Counted from the first letter of the stretch, positions 1-6,896 are shown. The stretch is DNA of 28,299 nucleotides from an uncultured Prevotella sp. (GCA_900544825.1 UQWP01000046.1:1-28299), one strand, 5' to 3'. Notes: generated by a model not told the origin, from the sequence alone. Made by a program: numbers and translations.

Positions 1-9
1 ACATGAAAA

Positions 10-46
10 TAGGAGATAAACACCTATGATTAGTGTTTACCTCCTA
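10..46 (-). terminator. Rho-independent-type terminator of the HU-like gene
   Basis: Arms at 10-23 and 33-46 form a 14-bp stem with one mismatch around a nine-base loop. Read on the minus strand the stem is followed by TATTTTC. It starts a few bases after the stop codon of the HU-like gene, so it closes that transcript. Confidence 0.7.
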
Positions 47-51
47 CTCGA

Positions 52-657
52 TTAGAGATCTACATTGTCGCTGCCGCCGTCTTCACCGCTTCCGGTGCCT
101 CCTGATTCGGTGTTGCCGCCGCTTGGGTTGTCCTTGTCGGTGGCGTCGGAGGTATCACCGGTATTGTCCTTGTCGGTGCCGCCTTCTGAAGTTCCGCCGG
201 ATGTCGTGCCTCCTGGAGTTCCGTCGCCATCATTCTCGTCTTCGATGCCGTTGTACTCGGTCAACTCCTCCATCTTGATGCCACTGAGCATCGGCTTCAC
301 TCGCTTGCCGTGATCCATGAACGTGTAAGGTGTGTAGATGACGTACATGTTCTTGATGTTGGCTTGGGTGAACTTCTTGGCGTTTACGGCTGGGGAAGTT
401 CTGATGCCGAGCTTGAAGCTTCCGAATTCGTCGAGAACCACCTTGTTGCCTTCGGCGATGTTGGCGGAGATCTCTGTCATTAGGGCGTTAATCACGGCCA
501 GGATGTCCGGTTCTGTCACGGTGCATCGCTCGGTAATCTTCTTGGCGATGGCGCTGGTGTGTACCACGCTGTTCACTACTGCTCTACCGTAGATCATTCC
601 CTTGGTAGGGGAGTTCTTGCGGTTGTTCTTCACTTTTCTGAATTTTGCCATACTCAT
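52..657 (-). CDS. HU-family DNA-binding protein with Gly/Asp/Ser/Thr-rich tail (HU-HIG type)
   Basis: A 201-aa protein. Residues about 5-130 fit the Bacteroidota branch of the HU/IHF superfamily (TIGR01201 / HU-HIG, as far as I can judge without a search). The segment GNKVVLDEFGSFKLGIRT at about 70-87 matches the HU beta-ribbon entry with its GFGxF-like turn. Residues about 139-201 are a low-complexity acidic tail rich in G, S, T, D, E and N, with TDKDN occurring twice and SGGT-like units. Classic HU is about 90 aa, so the extra C-terminal half is not packing-type HU. Translation can start at 657 (MSMAKF) or 651 (MAKF); no Shine-Dalgarno decides. It is the last gene of the leftmost minus-strand cluster (M15 peptidase, smalltalk) and has its own terminator. 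A role in binding or shaping DNA is inferred; the partner DNA is unknown. Confidence 0.85.
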   Translation of the reverse strand: MSMAKFRKVKNNRKNSPTKGMIYGRAVVNSVVHTSAIAKKITERCTVTEPDILAVINALMTEISANIAEGNKVVLDEFGSFKLGIRTSPAVNAKKFTQANIKNMYVIYTPYTFMDHGKRVKPMLSGIKMEELTEYNGIEDENDGDGTPGGTTSGGTSEGGTDKDNTGDTSDATDKDNPSGGNTESGGTGSGEDGGSDNVDL

Positions 658-699
658 TTAGATTTAAAGGGTTAAACAATCATTTTTCTTTCTTCATCG

Positions 700-1110
700 T
701 TTTTTTGTCACGCAGATTTCGCTACTAACGTTTTTTTTGTCACGCAGATTTCGCAGATTACGCAGATTTTTCTTTCTTCTACTTATCCGCAGATCAGACC
801 TGTCCGGTCGGATTACGCAGATTTTTCTTGCGATATTCCTAAGCACGTTCTATCAATGAAAATCTGCGTAATCTGCGAAATCTGCGTGACTTCATTGATG
901 GGTTTATGTTACGCAGATAGCGCAGATTTCGCAGATTTTCCATCGGATAACTCCGCTTAATCAGATGAATAAAAAAATCTGCGTCATTCCCATAGACCGA
1001 ATAGGTCTAAATCTGCGTTAATCTGTGAAATCTGTGGGACAAAAAACAATCAGAAAAAATCTGCGTCATCTGCGAAATCTGCGTGACCTTAATAATCGGA
1101 ATCCGATGAA
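700..1110. repeat. Dispersed array of CGCAGATTT / AAATCTGCG units in both orientations
   Basis: The gene-free spacer between the HU-like gene and the smalltalk gene is filled with clusters of 9-10 base units with the core CGCAGATT or its complement AATCTGCG. They appear near 709-770, 790-825, 860-890, 910-940, 977-1040 and 1055-1085, in alternating orientation. Small hairpins lie among them: GACCTGTCCGGTC near 798-811, TAGACCGAATAGGTCTA near 993-1009, and CGGAATCCG near 1097-1105. A second array with long identical stretches in inverted orientation lies at 17233-17436. I see no coding sequence in the array itself. Confidence 0.85.
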
Positions 1111-1132
1111 AAGAATATCCGATGAATCTGCG

Positions 1133-1231
1133 CTAGCTACCCATGCACGAGGTTACCCCCATGGTGGTGGCAATCGCCGTGAGAATAGAAATCGCAATCT
1201 GGATAATGGTTTTCCATGTGTCTTTCTTCAT
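1133..1231 (-). CDS. Smalltalk-type micro-protein, 32 aa
   Basis: A 32-aa ORF starting MKKDTWKTIIQ, with a hydrophobic stretch (IAISILTAIATTMGV) and ending TSCMGS. This is the pattern of the Bacteroidota 'smalltalk' family: a charged MKK(D/E)TWK start, one hydrophobic helix and a Cys near the end. Unusually for this window it has a good Shine-Dalgarno (AGGAG, seven bases before the ATG). It begins 40 bases after the M15 peptidase stop on the same strand, and the CGCAGATT repeat array follows it. The function of the family is unknown; a membrane or lipobox-like (TSC) location is possible. Family assignment is from memory of the sequence pattern. Confidence 0.8.
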   Translation of the reverse strand: MKKDTWKTIIQIAISILTAIATTMGVTSCMGS

Positions 1232-1271
1232 TTTAGTATCTCCTTTCTGTTTATCATGTTATTAGAAAATT

Positions 1272-1742
1272 TTACATCAATACCTGCTGACGATTCTTCC
1301 GCCGCATGGTGTAGCTAACGTGCAACCAGCGGTGCTTTCCGGGAGAAGCGCCGCGAGGCTCCAGGATCAGCTGGTCGAAGGTGCAGCTCGATTCTATGAA
1401 TTTTCTGTACTTCGCCAGAATCTCCTCGTTCGGGATGAAGATGTCGGCAGCCTCGCCCAGGGTATGCTGACTGCCCGGTACGCCATGCACGGCGAGGTTG
1501 AGCTGCGGACAGCGATACCCGCTCGTGATGGTGATGATGCCGCAATGCAGACGAAGAGGTTCCAGCACCTGCTCGCACAGCATCATCAGACGGATGATGA
1601 CCATGGAGCTTTGTGGCGTGTTGTCGATGCCATACTTGATGGCGGTGCCCGAGCGGAGAAACTCTCCGAGGGCGAAGTGAGTGGAGAGGAGCATTTGCTG
1701 CATCCTCTCCAGTTCTAACATAGTGTGTGTTTCCATAAGCAT
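1272..1742 (-). CDS. M15-family zinc peptidase (D-Ala-D-Ala carboxypeptidase / endolysin-like)
   Basis: A protein of up to 156 aa of the Peptidase_M15_3 type, a zinc enzyme that cuts peptidoglycan cross-links. The signature SGYRCPQLN at about 74-82 is followed by SQHTLGEAADIF (91-102), giving zinc ligands His-93 and Asp-100, and by WLHVSY with His-141. FDQLILE (about 122-128) supplies the usual acidic region before the last ligand. No signal peptide is visible, as in phage endolysin-like members. Starts at 1742, 1736 and 1721 are possible; all follow the promoter at 1762-1792. Next downstream are the smalltalk and HU-like genes. Such wall-hydrolase plus smalltalk plus HU-like groupings recur in Bacteroidota genomes, but their purpose is not settled. 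Family confidence is high, physiological role open. Confidence 0.87.
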   Translation of the reverse strand: MLMETHTMLELERMQQMLLSTHFALGEFLRSGTAIKYGIDNTPQSSMVIIRLMMLCEQVLEPLRLHCGIITITSGYRCPQLNLAVHGVPGSQHTLGEAADIFIPNEEILAKYRKFIESSCTFDQLILEPRGASPGKHRWLHVSYTMRRKNRQQVLM

Positions 1743-1761
1743 TAGTAATTGGTTTACGATG

Positions 1762-1792
1762 CAAAGATACGAAATTTTTTCGGTTTTGTCAA
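1762..1792 (-). promoter_or_regulatory. Promoter of the M15 peptidase gene
   Basis: On the minus strand TTGAC (TTG at 1790-1792) is followed after 20 bases by TATCTTTG (1769-1762), a full match to the Bacteroidota TAnnTTTG -7 element. Transcription would begin about 1755, giving a very short 5' leader if the 1742 start is used. Confidence 0.75.
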
Positions 1793-1852
1793 GGGTTTGG
1801 GGGTTACAGGGAGGGTTACATCGAGGGTTACCGCGTCAGTTTTAAAGCTTTT

Positions 1853-1906
1853 GCCCTTACAGGGCGTAATTACCATCTTCTGAAATACCCAGGGCGATGC
1901 CCTGGG
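1853..1906. repeat. Two REP-like hairpins
   Basis: GCCCT-TAC-AGGGC (1853-1865) is followed by the perfect 8-bp stem CCCAGGGC-GAT-GCCCTGGG (1888-1906). The flanking words (TTACAGGGCG, AATACCCAGGGC) have the look of an interspersed element of Bacteroidota spacers rather than a gene. No ORF is credible here. Confidence 0.6.
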
Positions 1907-1968
1907 CTAGGAGCTTCTGAGCTTTCTGGACGTATAGGGTAATTTCAACCGTACAGTTCGAAATCATT

Positions 1969-2090
1969 AGAGCCTCTTTTGGGTCTGAAATGAGCCTAAC
2001 GTAACGTTTGTTTTAGGCTCATTTCATCGCCAAAAGAGGCTCTATTACAGGGTAAAAGAGGCTCTATTCCAGAGCAATAGAGGCTCTTTT
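1969..2090 (-). repeat. Nested inverted repeats with three further copies of an AGAGGCTCT core; terminator for the upstream gene
   Basis: AGAGCCTCTTTTGG (1969-1982) pairs perfectly with 2030-2043. Just inside it TGAAATGAGCCTAA (1986-1999) pairs perfectly with 2013-2026, giving a 28-bp interrupted stem. Next to it 2054-2068 and 2076-2090 form a second stem (15 bp with one C-C mismatch, 7-base loop) that ends in TTTT on the minus strand. This second stem begins at the stop codon of the 2090-2542 gene and is the likely terminator of the primase-helicase transcript. The rest of 1743-2089 holds only the M15 promoter and the REP-like hairpins. Confidence 0.75.
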
Positions 2091-2542
2091 CAGCTTTCTT
2101 CCCCTCCCATAATCAGCAGTTGGATGATGCGGCAGGGAGGATTCTTCTGCAGCTGCTCCATGTAGAATCTCGTGATGCTGTCGGGGTAGATGCTGTTGCG
2201 CTGTTCCATGCCCCTGAGCTTGCTCAGCGCCTTATCCGGATGATTGGGTGGGGGAATGCAGCTCTTCTGGAAGAACTGGCGGTAGAGCTTCTGCAGGGGG
2301 ATGGGGCGCAGGAGATCATCGTGCCACTCATCGCCCACGTCCTCCTCGCCGCTGCTCCTCACCATCACATAGTCGCTTACATCGTGTACAAACTCGATAA
2401 TCCATCTCTTGGGACATCGCCACTCCCGGATGCCCGATTCCTGATCCAGCATCCACTTATAGTCGTCGAGCATCATCTCGTGTGCCCGTGCTCTCAATTC
2501 ATTATACTCTTCTCTAGTCATAGGCAAGTTAACACTTAACAT
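2090..2542 (-). CDS. Unknown 143-150 aa protein downstream of the primase-helicase
   Basis: I do not recognise a family. The protein is soluble-looking, rich in charged and aromatic residues, with a predicted helical start (TREEYNELRARAHEMMLDD), a WRCPKRWIIEFVHDVSDYV stretch that could be a short beta-rich core, and a proline-bearing C-terminal half (KSCIPPPNHPDKALSKL). No signal peptide or membrane segment is seen. The ATG at 2521 (MTREEY) is more likely than 2542, because the first seven codons of the longer form lie in a heptamer repeat. It follows the primase-helicase by 14-35 bases on the same strand and probably shares its transcript. Accessory replication or recombination protein is only a guess from context. 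Confidence 0.65.
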   Translation of the reverse strand: MLSVNLPMTREEYNELRARAHEMMLDDYKWMLDQESGIREWRCPKRWIIEFVHDVSDYVMVRSSGEEDVGDEWHDDLLRPIPLQKLYRQFFQKSCIPPPNHPDKALSKLRGMEQRNSIYPDSITRFYMEQLQKNPPCRIIQLLIMGGEES

Positions 2543-2577
2543 TTAACACTTAACATTCAACATTCAACATTCCCCAT
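2529..2577. repeat. Heptamer array at the primase-helicase / unknown gene junction
   Basis: Seven successive 7-base units on the plus strand: TTAACAC, TTAACAT, TTAACAC, TTAACAT, TCAACAT, TCAACAT, TCCCCAT. The last units encode the C-terminal residues and the stop of the primase-helicase (stop at 2557-2559), so the array has invaded, or grown from, the coding end. Confidence 0.8.
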
Positions 2578-4857
2578 TCCCTTCCAGGGTTCATCGTCCT
2601 TCGCCAGCACCTTGCCCTGCATCGCCTCGGCTATGCAGTCGTTTTCCGATTCCCTTTCGTCGTATCTGCCGCAGGGCTGGCGCACGTAGTACACCTTTCC
2701 GGGATGACAGAACTCCTGGTCTCTCACCTTCAGCATCTCCACGATGGTAAACATCTTGCCCTCCTCGGGCTTCGAGATGCGGTTTACGGTGAGCAGGAAG
2801 TCGGCGAGGTTCGCCCACTGCGCACTGCCTGCTACGGAGTAGATATCCAGCGGCGGAAAGGCCTCGTGACCGTCCTTGTACTGTATTCTCGGGTGAGCCA
2901 CCACCACCGTCCAGATGTGGCGCGTACGGCTCCATGCCTGCAGCTTCGTCAGCATCAGCCTCACCTTCTCCGTCTCCGTGGCACGGCTGCCGCCCTCGGT
3001 CATGTTGATGAACACATACGGGTCTATCACCAGGTAATCTATCTTCTGCTTCTTGCGGTTCATCATCGCCTCCATCATTCCGATGATGTAGTTGCTGTCG
3101 GGCAGGCGGGTCTTCGTGTCGAAATCCACCATGTGCTCCGACAGGAAATCCAGCACCTTGCGGTTCTCCTGCCTTGCCTCTTCGGGCGATTCGGCGCCGT
3201 CCATATCCTCCGTGTTCCTCACCCCCAGGGCTATGCGGGCAATCTCCCTCACGTGCTTGCCCTTGATAGGTTTCTCGAACGAGAAGAACGCCACGCGCTT
3301 CTGGTTGTGGTACATCAGATGCGCCATCAGACAGTTGAGGAAATCCGTCTTTCCCGAGTTCGGGCGACCGGTGAGGATGATGAGCCCGCCCTCTGAAGTG
3401 GGGTGGAAGATGCCGTCGGTGAGTCTGCCCATCCCCACCTCGTAGCCACGGTCGTAGTTGCCCATCATGATGGCGAGGATGTCCTCCTTGTGCTCGGAGA
3501 GGTCGTAGATGTCGGCGTCGCTGATGCCCTGCGCTTCGGCTATGATTCGCTTCACCTCTTGGCTTCCGAATGCCTCATATACCTCGCTGATGTCCTTCTT
3601 GCCCTGCGGCAGCGTGGTAACCTTGGCGCGGGTCTGGTATTGCTCTATCAGGAGTTTTACCAGTCGGCGGCCCGGTCGGTCGGTGTCGCCGCAGATGATG
3701 ATCTCGTCCGCCTGCTGAATCCACTCGTCGAAAGCCTCGTGACTCTCCTCGATGTTGGTGCTGGCACCGTTGGCGATGCTCAGCACGTAGGGGAATCCGC
3801 AGGTCATCAGCGTGAGTCGGTCCTTTTCGCCCTCGGTGATGATGAGCTGGCGGATGGACTGTGCGTCGGGACGGAGCAGGTTGATGCTGTCGATGCCGTA
3901 GGGAGCGCAGGGCTTGGTGGGGGAAACCTGGCAGAAGAGCTTGCTCCACTCGCCGGTGATGGGGTGCTGCTGCACGGAGCGGAACTTCACGTTGATGATC
4001 TTGCCGTCCAGGTAGTTGCAGTAGGCGATGGCAGGCACCATCTCCACGCCTTTCGGGTCCTCGCTTTTGGGGTCATCCGCATTTTGCTTCATCCATGCGC
4101 ACATCACTCCTTCCTGAACGATGATGTCGGGCGAGAGCTTCATTGCCTGGATGTATCGCTGCACCATCGACTGGAGCGAGGCGAGTTCGGTGGCGGTAAT
4201 CAGGGGACGGGCCTTGGGATGGCGCGAGAGGAGGTTGGCGGGGTGGAAGTGGTCGATGAAGTGCTGCTGCTCTTCCTGGGTCCTGAAGGGGTAGATGGGG
4301 TAGAGCCAGGAGCGTGTTTCGGCATCTATCTCGAGGAAGTCGTCGGGCAGCATGGGCACGTAGTCTTTGGCTTTGTGTTCATCCTGCTGCTTTTTCTGGG
4401 CGTTGGCATAGTAGTTTCCGTTCACCTTTCCGCTGCCCTTTCCGAGGAGCGATTTCATCTCCTCCAGGTATCCGCTCCAGTTGCACGACCAGCAGTGGGT
4501 CAATCCGTTATCTACCTTGATGAAGCAGTGACGCTTTCCGCATTTCGGGCAGGTTACGGGGATATCGAGCTTTCCTCGAGCCATCAGCTTCATGGTTTTC
4601 TGGCTGATGTCCTTCAGTTGATTGAGGAGGGCCTTGAAGGATGCAGCATCGTTTGAAGGAGATGATGAGGAGGATGGTGCATCATTTGCTGGAGCTGATG
4701 AAGCTGAGTCAGCAGGGATGATGCCGCTGAGCATTTCCTTGTATCTCTCGAAGAGCAGCTTCTCTTCATCTGAGAGATTCTCCTTGATTTCATTGAAGTC
4801 TGTAGCATAGTAACGTGGCTTCTCATTTCTGTTTTGATTTTGTTGGTTTTCTTCCAT
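2557..4857 (-). CDS. T7-gp4-like bifunctional DNA primase-helicase
   Basis: A 766-aa protein that would make RNA primers and unwind DNA at a replication fork. Order of parts: a polar, Ser/Ala-rich N-terminus (1-75); a zinc ribbon with C103-x2-C106 and H121-C122-x2-C125; a TOPRIM primase core with EGEKD at 342-346 and GDTD at 390-393; then a DnaB/RecA-type helicase with Walker A GRPNSGKT (497-504), Walker B YLVID ending at Asp-612, a VVVAHPR motif at about 651-657 that fits the sensor/H4 position, and YYVRQPCGR near 723-731 that could carry the arginine finger. Length exceeds phage T7 gp4 (566 aa) because of the N-terminal extension and a longer primase-helicase linker. It lies 52 bases after the initiator-like gene, matching a phage or plasmid initiator-helicase pair. 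Domain call is firm; phage, plasmid or domesticated origin is open. Confidence 0.92.
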   Translation of the reverse strand: MEENQQNQNRNEKPRYYATDFNEIKENLSDEEKLLFERYKEMLSGIIPADSASSAPANDAPSSSSSPSNDAASFKALLNQLKDISQKTMKLMARGKLDIPVTCPKCGKRHCFIKVDNGLTHCWSCNWSGYLEEMKSLLGKGSGKVNGNYYANAQKKQQDEHKAKDYVPMLPDDFLEIDAETRSWLYPIYPFRTQEEQQHFIDHFHPANLLSRHPKARPLITATELASLQSMVQRYIQAMKLSPDIIVQEGVMCAWMKQNADDPKSEDPKGVEMVPAIAYCNYLDGKIINVKFRSVQQHPITGEWSKLFCQVSPTKPCAPYGIDSINLLRPDAQSIRQLIITEGEKDRLTLMTCGFPYVLSIANGASTNIEESHEAFDEWIQQADEIIICGDTDRPGRRLVKLLIEQYQTRAKVTTLPQGKKDISEVYEAFGSQEVKRIIAEAQGISDADIYDLSEHKEDILAIMMGNYDRGYEVGMGRLTDGIFHPTSEGGLIILTGRPNSGKTDFLNCLMAHLMYHNQKRVAFFSFEKPIKGKHVREIARIALGVRNTEDMDGAESPEEARQENRKVLDFLSEHMVDFDTKTRLPDSNYIIGMMEAMMNRKKQKIDYLVIDPYVFINMTEGGSRATETEKVRLMLTKLQAWSRTRHIWTVVVAHPRIQYKDGHEAFPPLDIYSVAGSAQWANLADFLLTVNRISKPEEGKMFTIVEMLKVRDQEFCHPGKVYYVRQPCGRYDERESENDCIAEAMQGKVLAKDDEPWKGMGNVEC

Positions 4858-4909
4858 ATTTTTAGGATTTTTATGTTGTTGTTTATTGTTTGTTCAACTG
4901 GACAGTGAG

Positions 4910-6001
4910 TTACTTTGGAACAACCCAGGTGTGCGAGAATTTGTTCCAGGTAGCGTTGCCGGATGGTCTCGGAGCAGCATCCTGTGGTATTCGATGCTGC
5001 TCCTGGGTTCCATCACTTCGTGGCGTATCATAGAATCGCTGCTTCGACGCCTTGTCCTGATACTCGAAATTCGAGATAGGTCGGTACTGCCGCATCATTT
5101 CTGCTGCATGCAGCTTGAGGTACTCGGTGGCATCATTCACGGCACGCATGATGTTCTTCTGCATGAAATCGTATTTGATGAGATTGGCGAGCCAGCAGCT
5201 TTTGCCCACCGGGTTCTTGATGTTCATCATCACCTTGCTGTTCTTGAGCAGATAGGGATACAGATAGTCGTTGAAGAAAGTGTTTGTAGCCATATTGGTA
5301 GGGCAGGCATCCTCCGGATTTATGTAGAGATTCGGATTAAGCTTCTGCGTAATTTCATTCACGGGCTTCACCACCTTGGCGTAAGCATCCGGGTCGGTTC
5401 CGATGTAATTGAGGAGCTCCTTGGCTGCAGCTTCCACTTCCTTCTCGTACTCGGCCGAGCAAGTTTTGCTCCCCGTTACATTCTTGCTTATATTTTTCTT
5501 TTTATTATTTTTCTTTTTATTATATATATTATTATTAATAACGGGGGGCAAGGTTTGCTCGCTTGAGTTCAAATCGTGGTTGTTTCCCATGTCTTTCTCG
5601 TCGCTGACATGCCAGATCGGAGTGTAAAACGCCATGAGATTCTGGTCGGTATGAGGCTTCTCATCATTCTTCCAGATGAATCCGAATCCTGAGCATCTGA
5701 GCAGGATTTCCACGAAATCATGTCGGTTATGGAATCGCAGTCCCTCTGCGATATCAGAAAATCTGTTGCAGTCATACAGTTTCTGTTGATTCATCCATTC
5801 CGGTACTCCGAAGTAGAGCATCAGCATTTTGCGGATTTGCGTATCCGTCAGTCTGCTGGTATGCCAGCTGGCAATGAGTTTGCGCTCCGTCTCGATATCG
5901 ATGCAGGTGGTGAGCGGCTGGATGGTGTATCTGCCTGCCACCTGATAGCCCGAATCGCTGTCAGAGCATTTGCTTGTTTGGATTGTTGTGTTGTTTGTCA
6001 T
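4910..6001 (-). CDS. Replication-initiator-like protein (possible DUF7833-type)
   Basis: A 363-aa protein. Residues about 36-130 look like a compact helical or winged-helix domain (SWHTSRLTDTQIRKMLMLYF, then FSDIAEGLRF and ILLRCSGFGFIW). Residues about 150-178 are a low-complexity Asn/Lys linker. About 183-300 is a second helical domain (YEKEVEAAAKELLNYIG, NTFFNDYLYPYLLKNS). The C-terminus has NFEYQDKASKQRFYD and PRPSGNATWNKFSHTWVVPK, a tail I associate with Bacteroidota proteins encoded beside replicative helicases. The gene sits directly upstream of the primase-helicase, like lambda O/P or DnaD-like loaders, so initiator or helicase loader is the inferred role. The linker is encoded by an AT-rich, origin-like DNA segment (5457-5560). 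No catalytic motif is visible. Confidence 0.6.
   Translation of the reverse strand: MTNNTTIQTSKCSDSDSGYQVAGRYTIQPLTTCIDIETERKLIASWHTSRLTDTQIRKMLMLYFGVPEWMNQQKLYDCNRFSDIAEGLRFHNRHDFVEILLRCSGFGFIWKNDEKPHTDQNLMAFYTPIWHVSDEKDMGNNHDLNSSEQTLPPVINNNIYNKKKNNKKKNISKNVTGSKTCSAEYEKEVEAAAKELLNYIGTDPDAYAKVVKPVNEITQKLNPNLYINPEDACPTNMATNTFFNDYLYPYLLKNSKVMMNIKNPVGKSCWLANLIKYDFMQKNIMRAVNDATEYLKLHAAEMMRQYRPISNFEYQDKASKQRFYDTPRSDGTQEQHRIPQDAAPRPSGNATWNKFSHTWVVPK
5457..5560. other. Origin-like AT-rich tract flanked by inverted repeats inside the initiator-like gene
   Basis: Two 22-base arms (5457-5478 and 5539-5560) are inverted copies matching at 18 of 22 positions, including a perfect CCCCGTTA / TAACGGGG end. 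Between them lie 60 bases that are almost only A and T, with a perfect 15-bp tandem duplication (TATTTTTCTTTTTAT at 5491-5505 and 5506-5520) and then alternating TATATATATT. This has the layout of an unwinding element. Against it, the segment also encodes an Asn/Lys linker, which by itself gives AT-rich DNA. Confidence 0.45.
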
Positions 6002-6013
6002 AATAATTATGTA

Positions 6014-6589
6014 TTAAACGTTCTTTGTAAAATTGTCCTTGTTACCAGAAGTCTTATTCATATAGATAGCATAAGTTTCAAGATTCGCTCCCTCCTGCAT
6101 CATTTCGAATATTTCTTTCATGGGTGTACCCAGATGCCAGATGAATTCTTTCCGAAGTTTCTGTACTTTTTCTAGTCTCTTTTCTGGAGTTAGCTTGGGA
6201 TAGTATCTGTCGATATGATTGCGCACGATTTCTTCCCACATAATGCCTATTCCCAGACAGATACGTTGCTTGAATCTTCTGCTCAGCTTTCTCTCTCGGC
6301 TGAATACAGCTTTGAAAGTGTTCACTCCCAGGTGTGCCTTTTTTTGGAAGTTTTGCGGTCTGATACCGTAATTACCATCGTGGATGTACTGTTGCAGGAA
6401 GTCGATAACCTCTTTATTGGTCTTCTTCTCTCGTTCTTGCAATCCGTTCTTGCAGGCTTTCATTTCCTCTTCAGAGAGTTCCTGTGTCTCTTCAGAGCGC
6501 ATTTCCTCCTCTTCAGAGAGTACTGGATTCTCTTTAGTGAGAACCACCTTCTGCTGTTTCTTTTTGTCTTTACTTTTTGTTATTGCCAT
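6014..6589 (-). CDS. Unknown 191-aa protein with HTH-like centre, first gene of the replication-like block
   Basis: I do not recognise a family. The first 20 residues are strongly basic (SKDKKKQQK), then comes an acidic Glu-rich stretch at about 24-43 with the pattern LSEEE repeated. Residues about 76-115 (IRPQNFQKKAHLGVNTFKAV, then SRERKLSRRFKQRI) look like a DNA-binding helix-turn-helix with a basic recognition region. The C-terminal third is amphipathic helix. It ends 12 bases before the initiator-like gene, so the two are probably co-transcribed, and a regulatory or origin-binding role would suit its leading position. That role is inference from position only. Confidence 0.6.
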   Translation of the reverse strand: MAITKSKDKKKQQKVVLTKENPVLSEEEEMRSEETQELSEEEMKACKNGLQEREKKTNKEVIDFLQQYIHDGNYGIRPQNFQKKAHLGVNTFKAVFSRERKLSRRFKQRICLGIGIMWEEIVRNHIDRYYPKLTPEKRLEKVQKLRKEFIWHLGTPMKEIFEMMQEGANLETYAIYMNKTSGNKDNFTKNV

Positions 6590-6653
6590 TACCTATTATG
6601 TGGCTTTAGTGTCACAGTGCAAAGAAACATCAAAAAGTTGGAATAGAAAAATT

Positions 6654-6687
6654 TAGCCTACCACTAGTATCTGGTGGCTTTTTAACG
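6654..6687. promoter_or_regulatory. Hairpin in the upstream region of the replication-like block
   Basis: AGCC(T)ACC at 6655-6662 pairs with GGTGGCT (6674-6680), followed on the plus strand by TTTTT. It lies about 65 bases before the 6589 start codon. It could end an incoming plus-strand transcript or act in the leader of the minus-strand genes. A candidate minus-strand -7 element TAGGTTTG (6820-6813) lies farther upstream; I found no good -33 partner. Confidence 0.3.
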
Positions 6688-6888
6688 TTTTTAACTCATT
6701 TTTCTTTCTTTTTTCGTGTTTTTTTCTGTTTAGTTCAAGTGATAATTAGGTTTTCCCGATAAGACAAAATACACCATAGCCTTGTGGTGCTCCCACCAAT
6801 TCCACAGCTTTTCAAACCTAAAATATTAAAAACGAGTTAAACATAAAAGAAAATTTATGTTTTGCCTGGTCATTAAAAGAATTTTATG

Positions 6889-6896
6889 TATCTTTG
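6889..6896 (+). promoter_or_regulatory. Candidate promoter -7 element (TATCTTTG)
   Basis: TATCTTTG is an exact TAnnTTTG match. The nearest TTG (6862-6864) is 24 bases away, longer than the 18-20 seen at the other promoters here, so strength is uncertain. It would start a transcript at about 6903 running into the 53-aa ORF and the hairpins at 7116-7148 and 7195-7229. The rest of 6690-6888 is T-rich on the plus strand and holds no credible gene. Confidence 0.35.

Noticed and set aside
700..1110. CRISPR array
   Set aside because: Units are 9-10 bases, in both orientations, with no regular 30-40 base spacers and no cas genes nearby.
1025..1318. 97-codon plus-strand ORF in the repeat spacer
   Set aside because: Built largely from the CGCAGATT repeats and antisense to the smalltalk gene.
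3403..4656. 417-codon plus-strand ORF
   Set aside because: Antisense to the primase-helicase, which carries zinc, TOPRIM and Walker motifs; the plus-strand product has no motif and a His/Val/Leu-rich shadow composition.
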